From Burkholderia stabilis (GTDB lineage: Bacteria > Pseudomonadota > Gammaproteobacteria > Burkholderiales > Burkholderiaceae), in contig NZ_CP016442.1 of assembly GCF_001742165.1 (NCBI RefSeq), positions 3,720,001 to 3,784,000 on the forward strand: a DNA stretch of 64,000 nt, written 5' to 3'. The translations under genes and the position numbers were made by a program. Below the pieces are notes generated by a model. It was not told the DNA's origin and ran no database searches. It worked only from the letters and a program-made list of their open reading frames with translations. Positions 21,939 to 31,296 of the stretch are shown here, one piece after another (positions within the stretch are counted from its first letter, which is position 1; the number at the start of each line of letters is the position of its first letter).

Positions 21939-22571
21939 TCAGAAGGCGACACGCGCGGCGCGCAACAGCGCAGCGGTCTCAAAAAGGGGCAGACCCATGA
22001 TACCCGAATGGGAACCGTCGATCCGTTCGATGAATTCGGCGGCGCGCCCCTGGATCGCGTACGCGCCGGCCTTGCCGAACGGCTCGCCCGTCTCGACGTA
22101 GCGTGCGTAGGCGTCGCGCGACGCGGCGGCGAAGCGCACCGATGAGCGCGACAGCGCGGGCGGCAGCAGTTCGCCGCGGGCGTCGATCACCGCGACGGCG
22201 GTCAGCACCGCGTGTTCGCGGCCCGCGAGGCGCGTGAGCATCGCGAGCGCGTCGTCGGCATCGGCCGGCTTGCCGAGGATCGCGCCGTCGATCGTCACGG
22301 TCGTGTCGGCGACCAGCACCGGCGCGGCCGGCTTGCCGCTCGCGACGAGGCGCGCACGCGCGGCTTCGGCCTTCGCGACGGTCACGCGCTGCACGTAGGT
22401 ATCGGCGGTTTCGCCGGGCAGTTCGGCCTCCAGCGCCTCGGCATCCTCGTCGGGGCGCGGCAGCAGCAGTTCGAAACGCACGCCGATCTGTTGCAGCAGC
22501 TCCTGGCGGCGCGGGCTTTGCGAAGCGAGGTAAAGGGTCGGGAAAAGCGCGGGGGACGTGCTGGACGGCAT
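21939..22571 (-). CDS. maf: Maf-family nucleoside triphosphate pyrophosphatase
   Basis: A 210-residue Maf protein, which hydrolyses non-canonical or modified nucleotides (dTTP/UTP or m7GTP, depending on subtype). The N-terminus has [24 protein letters not shown] is the catalytic Asp region, GKPAD follows it, and the C-terminus has GYAIQG-type [27 protein letters not shown]. The last segment fits the dTTP/UTP subtype YhdE, a weak inference. ATG at 22571. It sits between rlmH and rng with short gaps. Confidence 0.92.
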   Translation of the reverse strand: MPSSTSPALFPTLYLASQSPRRQELLQQIGVRFELLLPRPDEDAEALEAELPGETADTYVQRVTVAKAEAARARLVASGKPAAPVLVADTTVTIDGAILGKPADADDALAMLTRLAGREHAVLTAVAVIDARGELLPPALSRSSVRFAAASRDAYARYVETGEPFGKAGAYAIQGRAAEFIERIDGSHSGIMGLPLFETAALLRAARVAF

Positions 22572-22622
22572 GGTGTCGTTATCTCGGTGAGCGCGCGCGG
22601 CGCGCGTCTCGAGGACGACACG

Positions 22623-23093
22623 TCATGCGCGGTGGTAGGGGTGATTCTGCGTGATGCTCCACGCCCGGTAAAGCTGTTCGGCAAGCAACACGCGGACCAT
22701 CCCGTGCGGCAGCGTCATGCTCGAGATGCGCAGCAGCACGTCGGCGCGCGCTTTCAGCTCCGGATCGAGCCCGTCGGCGCCGCCGATCACGAACGCGACG
22801 TCGCGGCCGTCCTGCTGCCAGCCGGGCAGCGCCTGCGCGAGCTGCATCGTGGTCCAGTCGCGGCCGCGCTCGTCGAGCGCGACGATGCGCGCGCCCTTCG
22901 GCAGCGCGGCCTCGATCTTCTGCCGCTCGGCCGCCATCACGCTTTCGGCGCTGCGGCCGCCCGAACGCAGTTCAGGCTTGATCTCGCGCAGCTCGATACG
23001 CAGCTCGGGCGGCATCCGCTTCGTGTACTCGTCGAAGCCGGATGCGATCCAGCCCGGCATCTTGTGGCCGACCGCGAGGATGAAAAGCTTCAT
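22623..23093 (-). CDS. rlmH: 23S rRNA (pseudouridine-1915-N3)-methyltransferase
   Basis: A 156-residue SPOUT methyltransferase, the normal family length. It opens [20 protein letters not shown]. The SAM-binding trefoil knot is formed by [14 protein letters not shown] and the C-terminal [20 protein letters not shown], followed by the RNA-contact tail NHPYHR. It methylates pseudouridine 1915 in helix 69 of assembled 70S ribosomes. ATG at 23093, 19 bases after rsfS. Confidence 0.97.
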   Translation of the reverse strand: MKLFILAVGHKMPGWIASGFDEYTKRMPPELRIELREIKPELRSGGRSAESVMAAERQKIEAALPKGARIVALDERGRDWTTMQLAQALPGWQQDGRDVAFVIGGADGLDPELKARADVLLRISSMTLPHGMVRVLLAEQLYRAWSITQNHPYHRA

Positions 23094-23112
23094 CGGGACG
23101 ATTCGTCGCGAT

Positions 23113-23559
23113 TCAGCGGCGGCGGGCGGCCGTCTTGCGCGCCGGGCGGGCCGGTGCTTCTTCCTCGTCGTCCTCGCCTTCGCTGGCGGTCGCGAAGCCG
23201 TTCGGGCCCTTGCCGCCGCCGAGCTTCATCCGCACGGGCTTGTCGCCCCAGATTTCCTCGAGGTTGTAGTACTGGCGCAGGGCCGGCTGCAGGATGTGCA
23301 CGACCGCGTCGCCGCAGTCGACGAGCACCCATTCGCCGGTGTCTTCGCCCTCGGAGCTGACGATGTCGCCGCCGGCTTCCTTGACCTTGTCGCGCACGTT
23401 CGACGCGAGGGCCTTGGTCTGGCGGTTGGAGGTGCCCGAGGCGACGACCACGCGGTCGAACAGTTCGGTCAGGTGGCTGGTGTTGAACACCTTGATGTCT
23501 TGCGCCTTGACGTCTTCGAGGGCGTCGACGATCACGCGCTGCAGTTTGCGAATATCCAT
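23113..23559 (-). CDS. rsfS: Ribosomal silencing factor RsfS
   Basis: A 148-residue protein. The conserved domain (residues 1-115) has [27 protein letters not shown] and the [15 protein letters not shown] / YYNLEEIW signature. RsfS binds uL14 and blocks subunit joining in poor growth conditions. The acidic then basic tail ([21 protein letters not shown]) is longer than in E. coli and is probably disordered. ATG at 23559, four bases after the nadD stop, indicating co-translation. Confidence 0.96.
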   Translation of the reverse strand: MDIRKLQRVIVDALEDVKAQDIKVFNTSHLTELFDRVVVASGTSNRQTKALASNVRDKVKEAGGDIVSSEGEDTGEWVLVDCGDAVVHILQPALRQYYNLEEIWGDKPVRMKLGGGKGPNGFATASEGEDDEEEAPARPARKTAARRR

Positions 23560-23563
23560 GGAA

Positions 23564-24265
23564 TCAGGTGTGGTAGAGGCGATGTTGAAGAATATAGGCC
23601 CATACGGCGGCCGGCACATGCTCGGCCGACGCATCGGGCATTTGCGCATGGCGCGCGATGCATTCGCGCAGGTGCGCGCGGATGTCGGTCGCGGCAATGT
23701 CGAACGCGAGGGTCGTATCGATCAGCAGGTGGCCTGCCGGCGTGGCCTTCAGCACGTCGGCGCCGGCCTGCCGCGCGGCGATTTCCCGCGCGACGTCCGG
23801 CGGCGCCGCGCCGAGCTCGAAGCCCGGGCGCGTCGACACACAGATGTGCGCGTAATCGAACAGCTTGCGCCAGTCGCGCCACGTGTCGAGGCGCACGAGC
23901 TGGTCGGCGCCGATCAGCAGCGACAGCGACGCGTCCGGGCCGACCCGCTCGCGCCAGCGCGCCAGCGTGTCGACCGTGTAGGTCGGGCCTTCGTGCTCGA
24001 TTTCGTCGGTCGCGACGGTCACGGTCACGCCCGGCAGCACGAGCGAATCCGCGGCTGCGCGGGTCATCGCGAGCCGGTGCTCGGCGGCCGACACGTCGCG
24101 TTTCTGGTACGGCTGCCCGGCGGGCAGCAGCACGAGCTCGGTCAGGCCGAGCAGCTCGGCGAACCGGCGCGCGAGCGCGAGATGGCCGTCGTGGATCGGG
24201 TCGAAGGTGCCGCCCAGCAAGCCGATACGACGCGGCAGCGGGGCGGGGCGGGCGGTGGTGTCCAG
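23564..24265 (-). CDS. nadD: Nicotinate-nucleotide adenylyltransferase (probable CTG start)
   Basis: The enzyme transfers AMP from ATP to nicotinate mononucleotide in NAD synthesis. The nucleotidyltransferase signature [11 protein letters not shown] is at the N-terminus; [12 protein letters not shown] and the C-terminal [13 protein letters not shown] (ISSTxIR-type) follow. TTG at 24220 is the first usual start codon, but it would cut into the first beta strand (RIGLLGGTF). No ATG or GTG precedes it before the hemF stop. CTG at 24265 lies seven bases after a good AAAAGGA and gives 233 residues beginning before that strand, so it is chosen here. It lies 38 bases after hemF and four before rsfS. 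Confidence 0.93.
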   Translation of the reverse strand: MDTTARPAPLPRRIGLLGGTFDPIHDGHLALARRFAELLGLTELVLLPAGQPYQKRDVSAAEHRLAMTRAAADSLVLPGVTVTVATDEIEHEGPTYTVDTLARWRERVGPDASLSLLIGADQLVRLDTWRDWRKLFDYAHICVSTRPGFELGAAPPDVAREIAARQAGADVLKATPAGHLLIDTTLAFDIAATDIRAHLRECIARHAQMPDASAEHVPAAVWAYILQHRLYHT

Positions 24266-24303
24266 AAACGCGTCCTTTTCTTGTGGCAGCGGGGCGCGCG
24301 GGC

Positions 24304-25227
24304 TCAGACCCAGTCGCGCGGCACGATGAAGTCGCTGTACAGGCGTGCTTCGGGCGTGCCCGGCTCGGGCTGCCAGTTGTAGCGCCAGTTCGCGACCGGC
24401 GGCATCGACATCAGGATCGACTCGGTCCGGCCGCCGCTTTGCAGGCCGAACAGCGTGCCGCGGTCGAACACGAGGTTGAATTCGACGTAGCGGCCGCGGC
24501 GATACGCCTGGAAATCGCGTTCGCGTTCGCCGTACGGCAGGTCGGCGCGGCGCTCGACGATCGGCAGGTAAGCCTGCAGGAACGCATCGCCGACACTTTG
24601 CATCATGTCAAACGAGCGTTCGAAACCGGGCTCGGAGAAATCGTCGAAGAAGATCCCGCCGATGCCGCGCATCTCGTTGCGGTGCTTCAGGAAGAAATAC
24701 TCGTCGCACCATTTCTTGAAGCGCGGGTAGAGCTCGGCGCCGAACGGGTCGAGCGCGTCCTTGCAGGTCTGGTGGAAATGCCGCGCGTCGTCCTCGAAAC
24801 CGTAAACCGGTGTCAGATCCATGCCGCCGCCGAACCAGAACACGGGCTCCTCGCCGGGTTTCGTCGCGATCAGCATCCGCACGTTCATGTGCACGGTCGG
24901 GCAGTACGGATTGCGCGGGTGCAGCACGAGCGACACGCCGAGCGCCTCGAAGCCGCGGCCCGCGAGCTGCGGGCGCGCCGCGCTCGCCGACGGCGGCAGC
25001 GCGTCGCCCGCGACGTCGGAAAAGCCGATTCCCGCGCGTTCGAACACGCGGCCGCCTTCGAGAATCCGCGTGCAGCCGCCGCCGCGCAGGCGCTCGGCCG
25101 GCCCGCGCTGCCACGCGTCGGTCGCGAGCGGCGTGCCGTCGAGCGCGCCGAGCGCGTCGGCGATGCGTGCCTGAAGGCCCTGGAGGTACGTGCGCACGCG
25201 TGCCACGTCGTAGGTCGAATCGGTCAT
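24304..25227 (-). CDS. hemF: Oxygen-dependent coproporphyrinogen III oxidase
   Basis: A 307-residue haem-biosynthesis enzyme that converts coproporphyrinogen III to protoporphyrinogen IX using oxygen. Conserved blocks: [56 protein letters not shown] and [37 protein letters not shown] at 25227, chosen because the conserved N-terminus ([12 protein letters not shown]) follows within about eight residues. It is the first gene of the leftward hemF-nadD-rsfS-rlmH-maf-rng run. A GC-rich hairpin lies 14 bases upstream of the start codon. Confidence 0.96.
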   Translation of the reverse strand: MTDSTYDVARVRTYLQGLQARIADALGALDGTPLATDAWQRGPAERLRGGGCTRILEGGRVFERAGIGFSDVAGDALPPSASAARPQLAGRGFEALGVSLVLHPRNPYCPTVHMNVRMLIATKPGEEPVFWFGGGMDLTPVYGFEDDARHFHQTCKDALDPFGAELYPRFKKWCDEYFFLKHRNEMRGIGGIFFDDFSEPGFERSFDMMQSVGDAFLQAYLPIVERRADLPYGERERDFQAYRRGRYVEFNLVFDRGTLFGLQSGGRTESILMSMPPVANWRYNWQPEPGTPEARLYSDFIVPRDWV

Positions 25228-25240
25228 GTCTGGACTGGGT

Positions 25241-25261
25241 GCCCCCGCCCGAAGCGGGGGC
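25241..25261 (-). other. Stem-loop just upstream of the hemF start
   Basis: GCCCCCGC (25241-25248) pairs with GCGGGGGC (25254-25261) across a 5-base loop, ending 13 bases before the hemF ATG. No clear ribosome site lies between. It may affect hemF translation or simply be part of the purD transcript end. Confidence 0.4.
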
Positions 25262-25264
25262 CGT

Positions 25265-25304
25265 AAAAAAGGCATCTGCCGGGCATTCTATCGAACCCCG
25301 GCAG
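25265..25304 (-). terminator. Rho-independent terminator after purD
   Basis: On the minus strand CTGCCGGG (25304-25297) pairs with CCCGGCAG (25283-25276); a T6 run (25270-25265) follows after five bases. It begins about 40 bases after the purD stop. Confidence 0.7.
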
Positions 25305-25346
25305 AGGAGCGGGCGCGCAGCCTTGCGGGTGCGTCCGAAGCGAACG

Positions 25347-26627
25347 TCACGCGCTCTTGCGGTTGAGCGCGCGGAAGCCGATGTCGCGGCGGTACTGCAT
25401 GCCTTCGAAATTGATCTGGTTGATCGTGTCGTACGCATGCTGCTGCGCTTCGCGCACCGAATCGGCGAGGCCGACCACGCACAGCACGCGGCCGCCCGAC
25501 GTGACGAGCTTGTCACCTTCGGCGAGCGTCGTGCCCGCATGGAACGTGACGGCCTGTTCGGTCTCGGCCGGAATGCCGTTGATGCGGTCGCCCTTGCGCG
25601 GCGCGTCCGGATAACCGTGCGCGGCCAACACGACGCCGAGCGCGGTGCGGCGGTCCCAGTCGAGCTCGACCGTGTCGAGCGTGCCCGCGATCGCCTGCTC
25701 GACGATCTTCGAGAAATCGCTCTTCAGGCGCGCCATGATCGGCTGCGTTTCCGGGTCGCCCATCCGGCAGTTGAACTCGAGCGTGCGCGGATTGCCTTCC
25801 TTGTCGATCATCAGGCCCGCGTACAGGAAGCCCGTGAAGCGGATGCCGTCCTTCTCCATCCCGCGCACGGTCGGCATGATGATCTCGCGCATCACGCGTG
25901 CGTGCATCTGCGGCGTGACGATCGGCGCGGGCGAATACGCGCCCATGCCGCCGGTGTTCGGGCCGCGGTCCTCGTCGAGCAGGCGCTTGTGGTCCTGGCT
26001 GGAAGCCAGCGCGAGCGCGTGCTTGCCGTCGACCATCACGATGAAGCTCGCTTCCTCGCCGTCGAGGAATTCCTCGATCACGACGCGCGCGCCGGCGTCA
26101 CCCAGCTTGTTGCCCGACAGCATCATGTCGACGGCCGCATGCGCTTCTTCCAGCGTCATCGCGACGACGACGCCCTTGCCGGCCGCGAGGCCGTCGGCCT
26201 TCACGACGATCGGCGCGCCCTTCGCATCGATGTACGCATGTGCGGCGGCGGCATCGGAGAAGGTTTCGTAGTCGGCCGTCGGGATGCCGTGACGCTTCAT
26301 GAACGCCTTCGCGAAATCCTTCGAGCTCTCGAGCTGCGCGGCTTCGCGGGTCGGGCCGAACACCTTCAGGCCGCGTGCGCGGAACAGGTTGACGATGCCG
26401 GCCGCGAGCGGCGCTTCCGGCCCGACGAGCGTGAACGCGACGCCTTCGCGTTCGGCGAAATCGGCGAGTTCGTCGAGCGACGTGATGTCGACGTTCTTCA
26501 GGCGCTCGTCCTGCGCCGTGCCGCCATTGCCGGGCGCGACGTAGACCATCTGGACGCGCGGCGATTGCGCGAGCTTCCACGCCAGCGCATGTTCGCGGCC
26601 GCCGGAGCCGACGACGAGTAGTTTCAT
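25347..26627 (-). CDS. purD: Phosphoribosylamine-glycine ligase (GAR synthetase)
   Basis: A 426-residue ATP-grasp enzyme, the second step of purine synthesis. It opens MKLLVVGSGGREHALAWKLAQS, the family hallmark. The ATP-grasp core carries APIVVKADGLAAGKGVVVA, EASFIVMVDGKHALALASSQDHKR, GPNTGGMGAYSPAP and LEFNCRMGDPETQPIM. The C-terminal domain has GGRVLCVVGL. ATG at 26627. It is followed by its own terminator and preceded by yebC at 104 bases. Confidence 0.97.
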   Translation of the reverse strand: MKLLVVGSGGREHALAWKLAQSPRVQMVYVAPGNGGTAQDERLKNVDITSLDELADFAEREGVAFTLVGPEAPLAAGIVNLFRARGLKVFGPTREAAQLESSKDFAKAFMKRHGIPTADYETFSDAAAAHAYIDAKGAPIVVKADGLAAGKGVVVAMTLEEAHAAVDMMLSGNKLGDAGARVVIEEFLDGEEASFIVMVDGKHALALASSQDHKRLLDEDRGPNTGGMGAYSPAPIVTPQMHARVMREIIMPTVRGMEKDGIRFTGFLYAGLMIDKEGNPRTLEFNCRMGDPETQPIMARLKSDFSKIVEQAIAGTLDTVELDWDRRTALGVVLAAHGYPDAPRKGDRINGIPAETEQAVTFHAGTTLAEGDKLVTSGGRVLCVVGLADSVREAQQHAYDTINQINFEGMQYRRDIGFRALNRKSA

Positions 26628-26731
26628 GGGATTCCCCGCAGACTAGAAAACAGGGCGGCCGGCACGCTCAGGCGCGCCGGCCGCGGAATCGATCGGGCCG
26701 CCGCCGCGACAGGCGCATGGCGGCCGGCATT

Positions 26732-27460
26732 TCATTCCTCGACGATGACGGCGTTCGTATACACGTCCTGCACGTCGTCGAGGTTTTCGAGCGCGTCCAG
26801 GAGCTTCTGCATCTTCGCCGCGTCGTCGCCGGTGAATTCGACTTCGTTCTGCGGCTTCATCGTCACTTCGGCGAGTTCGGCCTTGAAGCCCGCGGCTTCG
26901 AGCGCGTCCTTCACCGCCGAGAATGCCTGCCAGTCGCACAGCACTTCGATCGAGCCGTCGTCGTTCGTGTTCACGTCGTTCGCGCCGGCTTCGAGCGCGG
27001 CTTCCATCAGCGCGTCTTCCGACGTGCCGGGTGCGAACAGGAACTGGCCGACGTGATCGAACATGAACGCGACCGAGCCGTCGGTGCCCATGTTGCCGCC
27101 GAACTTCGAGAATGCGTGGCGGACTTCCGCGACCGTGCGGGTGCGGTTGTCGGTCAGCGTGTCGACGATGATCGCCGCGCCGCTGATGCCGTAGCCTTCG
27201 TAACGGATTTCTTCGTAGTTCGCGCCATCTGCGCCGCCGACGCCGCGATCGATCGCGCGCTTGACGTTGTCCTTCGGCATGTTCGCGTCGGCCGCCTTGT
27301 CGACCGCGAGACGCAGGCGCGGGTTCGAGTTGACGTCGCCGCCGCCGAGGCGCGCCGCGACCTGGATTTCCTTGATCAGGCGAGTCCAGATCTTGCCGCG
27401 CTTCGCGTCGGCCGCTGCCTTCTTATGCTTGATGTTGGCCCATTTCGAATGACCAGCCAT
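26732..27460 (-). CDS. YebC/PmpR-family DNA-binding protein
   Basis: A 242-residue member of the YebC family (TACO1 in mitochondria). It opens [27 protein letters not shown] and contains [14 protein letters not shown] and [19 protein letters not shown]. Family members have been described as transcriptional regulators (PmpR) and more recently as translation factors that relieve stalling at polyproline. The sequence alone does not decide. ATG at 27460; a TAAAAT -10-like box lies on the minus strand at 27580-27575, 115 bases upstream. Confidence 0.93.
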   Translation of the reverse strand: MAGHSKWANIKHKKAAADAKRGKIWTRLIKEIQVAARLGGGDVNSNPRLRLAVDKAADANMPKDNVKRAIDRGVGGADGANYEEIRYEGYGISGAAIIVDTLTDNRTRTVAEVRHAFSKFGGNMGTDGSVAFMFDHVGQFLFAPGTSEDALMEAALEAGANDVNTNDDGSIEVLCDWQAFSAVKDALEAAGFKAELAEVTMKPQNEVEFTGDDAAKMQKLLDALENLDDVQDVYTNAVIVEE

Positions 27461-27647
27461 ACCTTTCTCCGTGCCCGGGCGCGCTGCGCGGGCGATTGTT
27501 TCAATGTGTCGTTGAATCGGCGGCCGTTTCGGCGGGCATGAAGCCGCGGGGCCGCGCGTGTCGAGTGGATCGAGATTTTATCACGCGGCGACCGCCGGAT
27601 CGGGGCCGCCGCGCATGGCCGAACGGCCGGGGCGGCCGCCGGGCGCG

Positions 27648-28298
27648 TCAGTTCTTGGTGCCGAACAGGCGGTCGCCCGCGTCGCCGAGGCCCGGCACGA
27701 TGTACGCGTGCTCGTTCAGGTGCGAATCCAGCGACGCGACGAACAGCTTGACGTCCGGGTGTGCGTCCTGGAATACCTGCACGCCCTCGGGCGCGGCGAC
27801 GAGCGCGACGAACATGATGTTCGCGGCCGGCACGTTGCGGCGCTTGAGCACGTCGACCGCATGCACGGCCGAATAGCCGGTCGCGACCATCGGGTCGCAC
27901 AGGATGAAGATGCGGTCTTCGAGGTCCGGCAGGCGCACCAGGTATTCGACCGGGCGGTGGTCGTCGGCGCGGTACACGCCGATGTGGCCGACGCGTGCGG
28001 ACGGGACCAGATCGAGCAGGCCGTCCGACATCCCGATGCCCGCGCGCAGCACGGGCACGATCGCGAGCTTCTTGCCCGCGATCACGGGAGCGTCGACCGC
28101 CACCAGCGGGGTTTCGACCCGCTTGGTCGTGATCGGCAGGTTGCGGGTGATCTCGTAGCCCATCAGCAGAGTGATCTCGCGCAGCAGCTCGCGGAACGTG
28201 CGCGTCGACGTGTCCTTGTCGCGCATGTGGGTGAGCTTGTGCTGGATCAGCGGGTGATCGGTGATGAAGAGATTCGGGAAACGGCTGTCCTGTTTCAT
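27648..28298 (-). CDS. upp: Uracil phosphoribosyltransferase
   Basis: A 216-residue pyrimidine-salvage enzyme that makes UMP from uracil and PRPP. It has the PRPP-binding loop [21 protein letters not shown] and the uracil-binding C-terminal segment [17 protein letters not shown]. It is of normal family length. ATG at 28298. It is probably monocistronic: 187 bases separate it from yebC, and the gene on its other side is divergent. Confidence 0.96.
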   Translation of the reverse strand: MKQDSRFPNLFITDHPLIQHKLTHMRDKDTSTRTFRELLREITLLMGYEITRNLPITTKRVETPLVAVDAPVIAGKKLAIVPVLRAGIGMSDGLLDLVPSARVGHIGVYRADDHRPVEYLVRLPDLEDRIFILCDPMVATGYSAVHAVDVLKRRNVPAANIMFVALVAAPEGVQVFQDAHPDVKLFVASLDSHLNEHAYIVPGLGDAGDRLFGTKN

Positions 28299-28507
28299 GA
28301 CGGGGGCGCCTTGGCGGCAAAAGGGGATCGGGGCGGCGGCGCCATGCCGGCCGCCGCTTATGGCCGCAATTTTACCAAGGCGCGCCGCATGATCCGGATA
28401 TTATCGACGTCTCACGACAATCCGCGTGCCGTGCACGCCCGTTCGCCCGCCCGCCGGTGCGGCAGGGCGACGCCGCGCCGGCGCGCGTCGCCACCAGGGA
28501 ATCGACG

Positions 28508-29287
28508 ATGGATCTCGGCATCGAAGGAAAGACCGCGCTCGTCTGCGCGGCAAGCAAGGGGCTCGGTCGCGGCTGCGCGGAAGCGCTGGCCGCCGAGGGC
28601 GTGAACCTCGTGATCGTCGCGCGCACGCGCGACACGCTGGAGGAAACCGCGGAGGAGATCCGCGCGGCGTCGAACGTGTCGATCACCGCGGTCGCCTGCG
28701 ACATCACGACGCCGGAAGGCCGCGCGGCCGCGCTCGCCGCGTGCCCGCAGCCGGACATTCTTGTGAACAATGCCGGCGGCCCGCCGCCCGGCGACTTCCG
28801 CGATTTCTCCCACGACGACTGGATCCGCGCGCTCGAGTCGAACATGCTGACGCCGATCGAGTTGATCCGCGCGACGATCGACGGGATGATCGCGCGCGGG
28901 TTCGGCCGGGTCGTCAACATCACGAGCTCGGCCGTGAAGGCGCCGATCGACGTGCTCGCGCTGTCGAACGGCGCGCGCTCGGGGCTGACCGGCTTCGTCG
29001 CGGGGCTCTCGCGCAAGGTCGCCGGCCAGGGCGTGACGATCAACAACCTGCTGCCAGGGCTGTTCGACACCGACCGGATCGCGACGACGCTCGCCGCGTC
29101 GGCGAAGGCGCAGGGCGTGACGGTCGACGAGATGCGCGGGCGGCGCACGAAGGACATCCCGGCCGGCCGTCTCGGCACCCGCGCCGAATTCGGCGCGGCA
29201 TGCGCGTTCTTGTGCAGCGTGCATGCCGGCTACATCACCGGGCAGAACTGGCTGCTCGACGGCGGCGCGTATCCGGGCACGTTCTGA
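28508..29287 (+). CDS. Atypical short-chain dehydrogenase/reductase lacking the YxxxK motif
   Basis: A 259-residue Rossmann-fold protein. The cofactor loop is [10 protein letters not shown] (residues 13-22, related to TGxxxGxG), NNAG is at residues 87-90, and serines 140-141 sit where the catalytic Ser is expected. At the Tyr-xxx-Lys position the sequence reads SNGAR (153-157), so both catalytic residues are replaced. A group of FabG-like proteins shows this same change. The function is therefore uncertain; 3-oxoacyl-ACP reductase labels should not be trusted. ATG at 28508. It lies 50 bases upstream of mgsA on the same strand. Confidence 0.9.
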   Translation: MDLGIEGKTALVCAASKGLGRGCAEALAAEGVNLVIVARTRDTLEETAEEIRAASNVSITAVACDITTPEGRAAALAACPQPDILVNNAGGPPPGDFRDFSHDDWIRALESNMLTPIELIRATIDGMIARGFGRVVNITSSAVKAPIDVLALSNGARSGLTGFVAGLSRKVAGQGVTINNLLPGLFDTDRIATTLAASAKAQGVTVDEMRGRRTKDIPAGRLGTRAEFGAACAFLCSVHAGYITGQNWLLDGGAYPGTF

Positions 29288-29337
29288 CGCCCCCGATTCA
29301 CGATCACGACAACAACCGAACGACGAAGGAACTGGAG

Positions 29338-29730
29338 ATGAGCAAACCCCGCATCGCATTGATTGCGCACGACGCGAAGAAGGACGAGATCGTCGCGCTC
29401 GCGGGCGAATACCGCGCGACGCTCGCGCAATGCCGGCTGGTCGCGACCGGCACGACGGGCGGCCGCATCGCGGACGCGCACGGGCTGGAAGTCGAGCGCA
29501 AGCTGTCGGGGCCGCTCGGCGGCGACCTGCAGATCGGCGCGGAACTGGCCGACGGCCGCGTCGACATCGTCGTGTTCCTGCGCGACCCGATGACCGCGCA
29601 GCCGCACGACCCCGACATCACCGCGCTCGTGCGCGCATGCGATGTGCACGACGTGCCGGTCGCGACCAACGTCGCGACGGCGCGGATGCTGCTCGACGAT
29701 CTGGCGCGGAACATGCAGGACGTCTGCTAG
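29338..29730 (+). CDS. mgsA: Methylglyoxal synthase
   Basis: A 130-residue enzyme that turns dihydroxyacetone phosphate into methylglyoxal, bypassing lower glycolysis when phosphate is short. It opens [14 protein letters not shown], has the phosphate-binding ATGTTGG, and has the active-site region [19 protein letters not shown] with [15 protein letters not shown]. It is a little shorter than the E. coli enzyme (152) but all core motifs are present. ATG at 29338 with AGGAACTGGAG upstream. It follows the atypical SDR and precedes a quinone oxidoreductase. Confidence 0.95.
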   Translation: MSKPRIALIAHDAKKDEIVALAGEYRATLAQCRLVATGTTGGRIADAHGLEVERKLSGPLGGDLQIGAELADGRVDIVVFLRDPMTAQPHDPDITALVRACDVHDVPVATNVATARMLLDDLARNMQDVC

Positions 29731-29919
29731 GCGCGTGCCGCGTCCGATTGTCCCTGCCGGTGGCAGGGCCATGCACGGATCGGCGCCACGCGCGAGAATC
29801 GTGCGTCGCGACGCGCACCGGCCGTCCGGTATCGGTCTTCCGGTTCCGCATGCATCGGTCGGCCCGCGCATCGGCGGCACGACCATTTCCTGACCGATTG
29901 ACAGACGAGGAGCGAAACG

Positions 29920-30894
29920 ATGCCGAAAGCAATCCGATACGACCAGCCGGGCGGCCCGGACGTGATGAAGTGGGTCGATGTCGAGGTCGGCGAGCCGAAG
30001 GCGGGCGAAGTCCGCATCCGGCAGCACGCGGTCGGGCTCAACTACATCGACGTGTATTTCCGCACGGGCCTCTATCCGCAGCCGCTGCCCGGCGGCCTCG
30101 GGATGGAAGCGGCGGGCGAGGTGACGGCGGTCGGCGACGGCGTGACCGCGCTCAAGGCCGGCGATCGCGTCGCGTACGTCGGGCAACCGCCGGGCGCTTA
30201 CGCGCAGGAGCGCGTGATGCCGGCCGAGAAGCTCGTCAAACTGCCGGACGGCATCAGCTACGACGATGCGGCGTCGGTGATGCTGCAGGGCCTGACCGCG
30301 CATTACCTGCTGCGCCGCACGTACCCGGTGAAGGCCGGCGACACGATCCTGATTCACGCGGCGGCCGGCGGCGTCGGCCTGCTCGTGTGCCAGTGGGCGA
30401 AGGCGCTCGGCGCGACCGTGATCGGCACGGTCGGCTCCGACGAAAAGGCCGCGCTCGCGCAGGCGCACGGCTGCGATCATCCGATCGTCTACACGCGCGA
30501 GAACTTCACGCAGCGCGTGAAGGAAATCACGAACGGCGCCGGCGTGCCGGTCGTCTACGACTCGATCGGCAAGGACACCTACATCGGCTCGCTCGACAGC
30601 CTCGCGCCGCTCGGCTACTTCATCAGCTTCGGCAATGCGTCGGGCCCGCTGCCGCCGATCGACTCGAAGGAGTTCTCGTCGCGCGGTTCGCTGTTCTTCA
30701 CGCGGCCGACGCTGTTCTCGTACATCGCGAAGCGCGCCGATCTCGAAGCGGCTGCCGCCGAGCTGTTCGACGTGATCCTGTCGGGCAAGGTGAAGACGAG
30801 CATCAACCAGCGCTATCCGCTCGCCGAAGTCGGTCGCGCGCATGCGGATCTCGAAGCGCGCAAGACCACCGGCTCGACGATCCTCGTTCCCTGA
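29920..30894 (+). CDS. NADPH:quinone oxidoreductase (zinc-free MDR family)
   Basis: A 324-residue medium-chain reductase of the QOR/zeta-crystallin type. The N-terminal GroES-like domain has GLNYIDVYFRTGLYPQPLPGGLGMEAAGEV. The NADPH-binding Rossmann domain has AAAGGVGLLVCQWAKALGATVIGTVGS. Zinc ligands are absent. It reduces quinones or reactive enones by one electron or hydride transfer. ATG at 29920 with ACGAGGAG upstream. The neighbouring methylglyoxal synthase makes a reactive carbonyl, so a detoxifying role is possible but unproven. Confidence 0.93.
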   Translation: MPKAIRYDQPGGPDVMKWVDVEVGEPKAGEVRIRQHAVGLNYIDVYFRTGLYPQPLPGGLGMEAAGEVTAVGDGVTALKAGDRVAYVGQPPGAYAQERVMPAEKLVKLPDGISYDDAASVMLQGLTAHYLLRRTYPVKAGDTILIHAAAGGVGLLVCQWAKALGATVIGTVGSDEKAALAQAHGCDHPIVYTRENFTQRVKEITNGAGVPVVYDSIGKDTYIGSLDSLAPLGYFISFGNASGPLPPIDSKEFSSRGSLFFTRPTLFSYIAKRADLEAAAAELFDVILSGKVKTSINQRYPLAEVGRAHADLEARKTTGSTILVP

Positions 30895-30997
30895 CCCTGC
30901 CTGTCGTGCCGGCGCCATGCCGGTACGCGTCTTCGCGGACGGCGCCGCTGCGCCGTCCGTCCCGCCTCCCGGGTTGCGCCCGTCCACGCCTGTTCGC

Positions 30998-31063
30998 ACG
31001 TTTACGCGTTTTTTATATCCGCCCCGATACCTTTGACCCGTCCTTTACGTGCGTTCCCATAAG
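30998..31063 (+). promoter_or_regulatory. T-rich candidate KdpE/promoter region upstream of kdp
   Basis: TTTACGCGTTTTTTATA (31001-31017) contains TTTAC and TTTATA words like those in the E. coli KdpE site, in the only AT-rich stretch before the operon. TTGACC (31033-31038) with CATAAG (31058-31063) is a weak promoter candidate (19-base spacer). The regulatory reading is inference. Confidence 0.4.
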
Positions 31064-31100
31064 GTTCTAGTCGTCTGATTCCGACGATGGAGAACAAAAA

Positions 31101-31207
31101 ATGGATGGGGTTTTTATCGGCGTACTGGTGCTCTTCACCGCGCTGATCCTCGGTTTGGTTGCCGGTTGCGAGAAGCTCGCGCAATACGGCCGCGGGGGCG
31201 GGCATGA
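31101..31207 (+). CDS. Small membrane protein upstream of kdpF (apparent one-base loss near 31190)
   Basis: ATG at 31101 follows GGAGAAC at good spacing. The frame encodes one hydrophobic helix (about residues 3-22, then [11 protein letters not shown]). As written it does not stop but runs into kdpA's frame, skipping KdpF. If the G5 run at 31189-31193 were G6, the frame would end at TGA 31205-31207 and overlap the kdpF ATG as ATGA, giving a 35-residue protein. The function is unknown. A structural or regulatory partner of the Kdp pump is possible. Confidence 0.55.
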
Positions 31208-31296
31208 CCTGGATGCTTTGGCTGGCGGGCGCATCGACGGCCCTGCTGTTCGCGTATCTCGTCTTTGCGCTGCTGCGCGCGGAGGACATCGAATGA
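31204..31296 (+). CDS. kdpF: KdpF, small subunit of the potassium-transporting ATPase
   Basis: A 30-residue single-helix peptide, [20 protein letters not shown] followed by [10 protein letters not shown]. This is the normal length and pattern of KdpF, which stabilises the KdpABC complex in the inner membrane. Its TGA overlaps the kdpA ATG (ATGA at 31293-31296), so translation is coupled. Confidence 0.88.
   Translation: MTWMLWLAGASTALLFAYLVFALLRAEDIE

Noticed and set aside
27617..27628. GGCCGAACGGCC also found here and at 44968, suggesting a dispersed repeat with the 3049 arm
   Set aside because: One copy is inside the AlaX coding frame, and the word is expected by chance in DNA of this composition. 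No flanking similarity.
30938..30958. GGACGGCG/CGCCGTCC stem after the quinone oxidoreductase as a terminator
   Set aside because: No T run follows, and short GC stems are common in this composition. Too weak to list as a feature.
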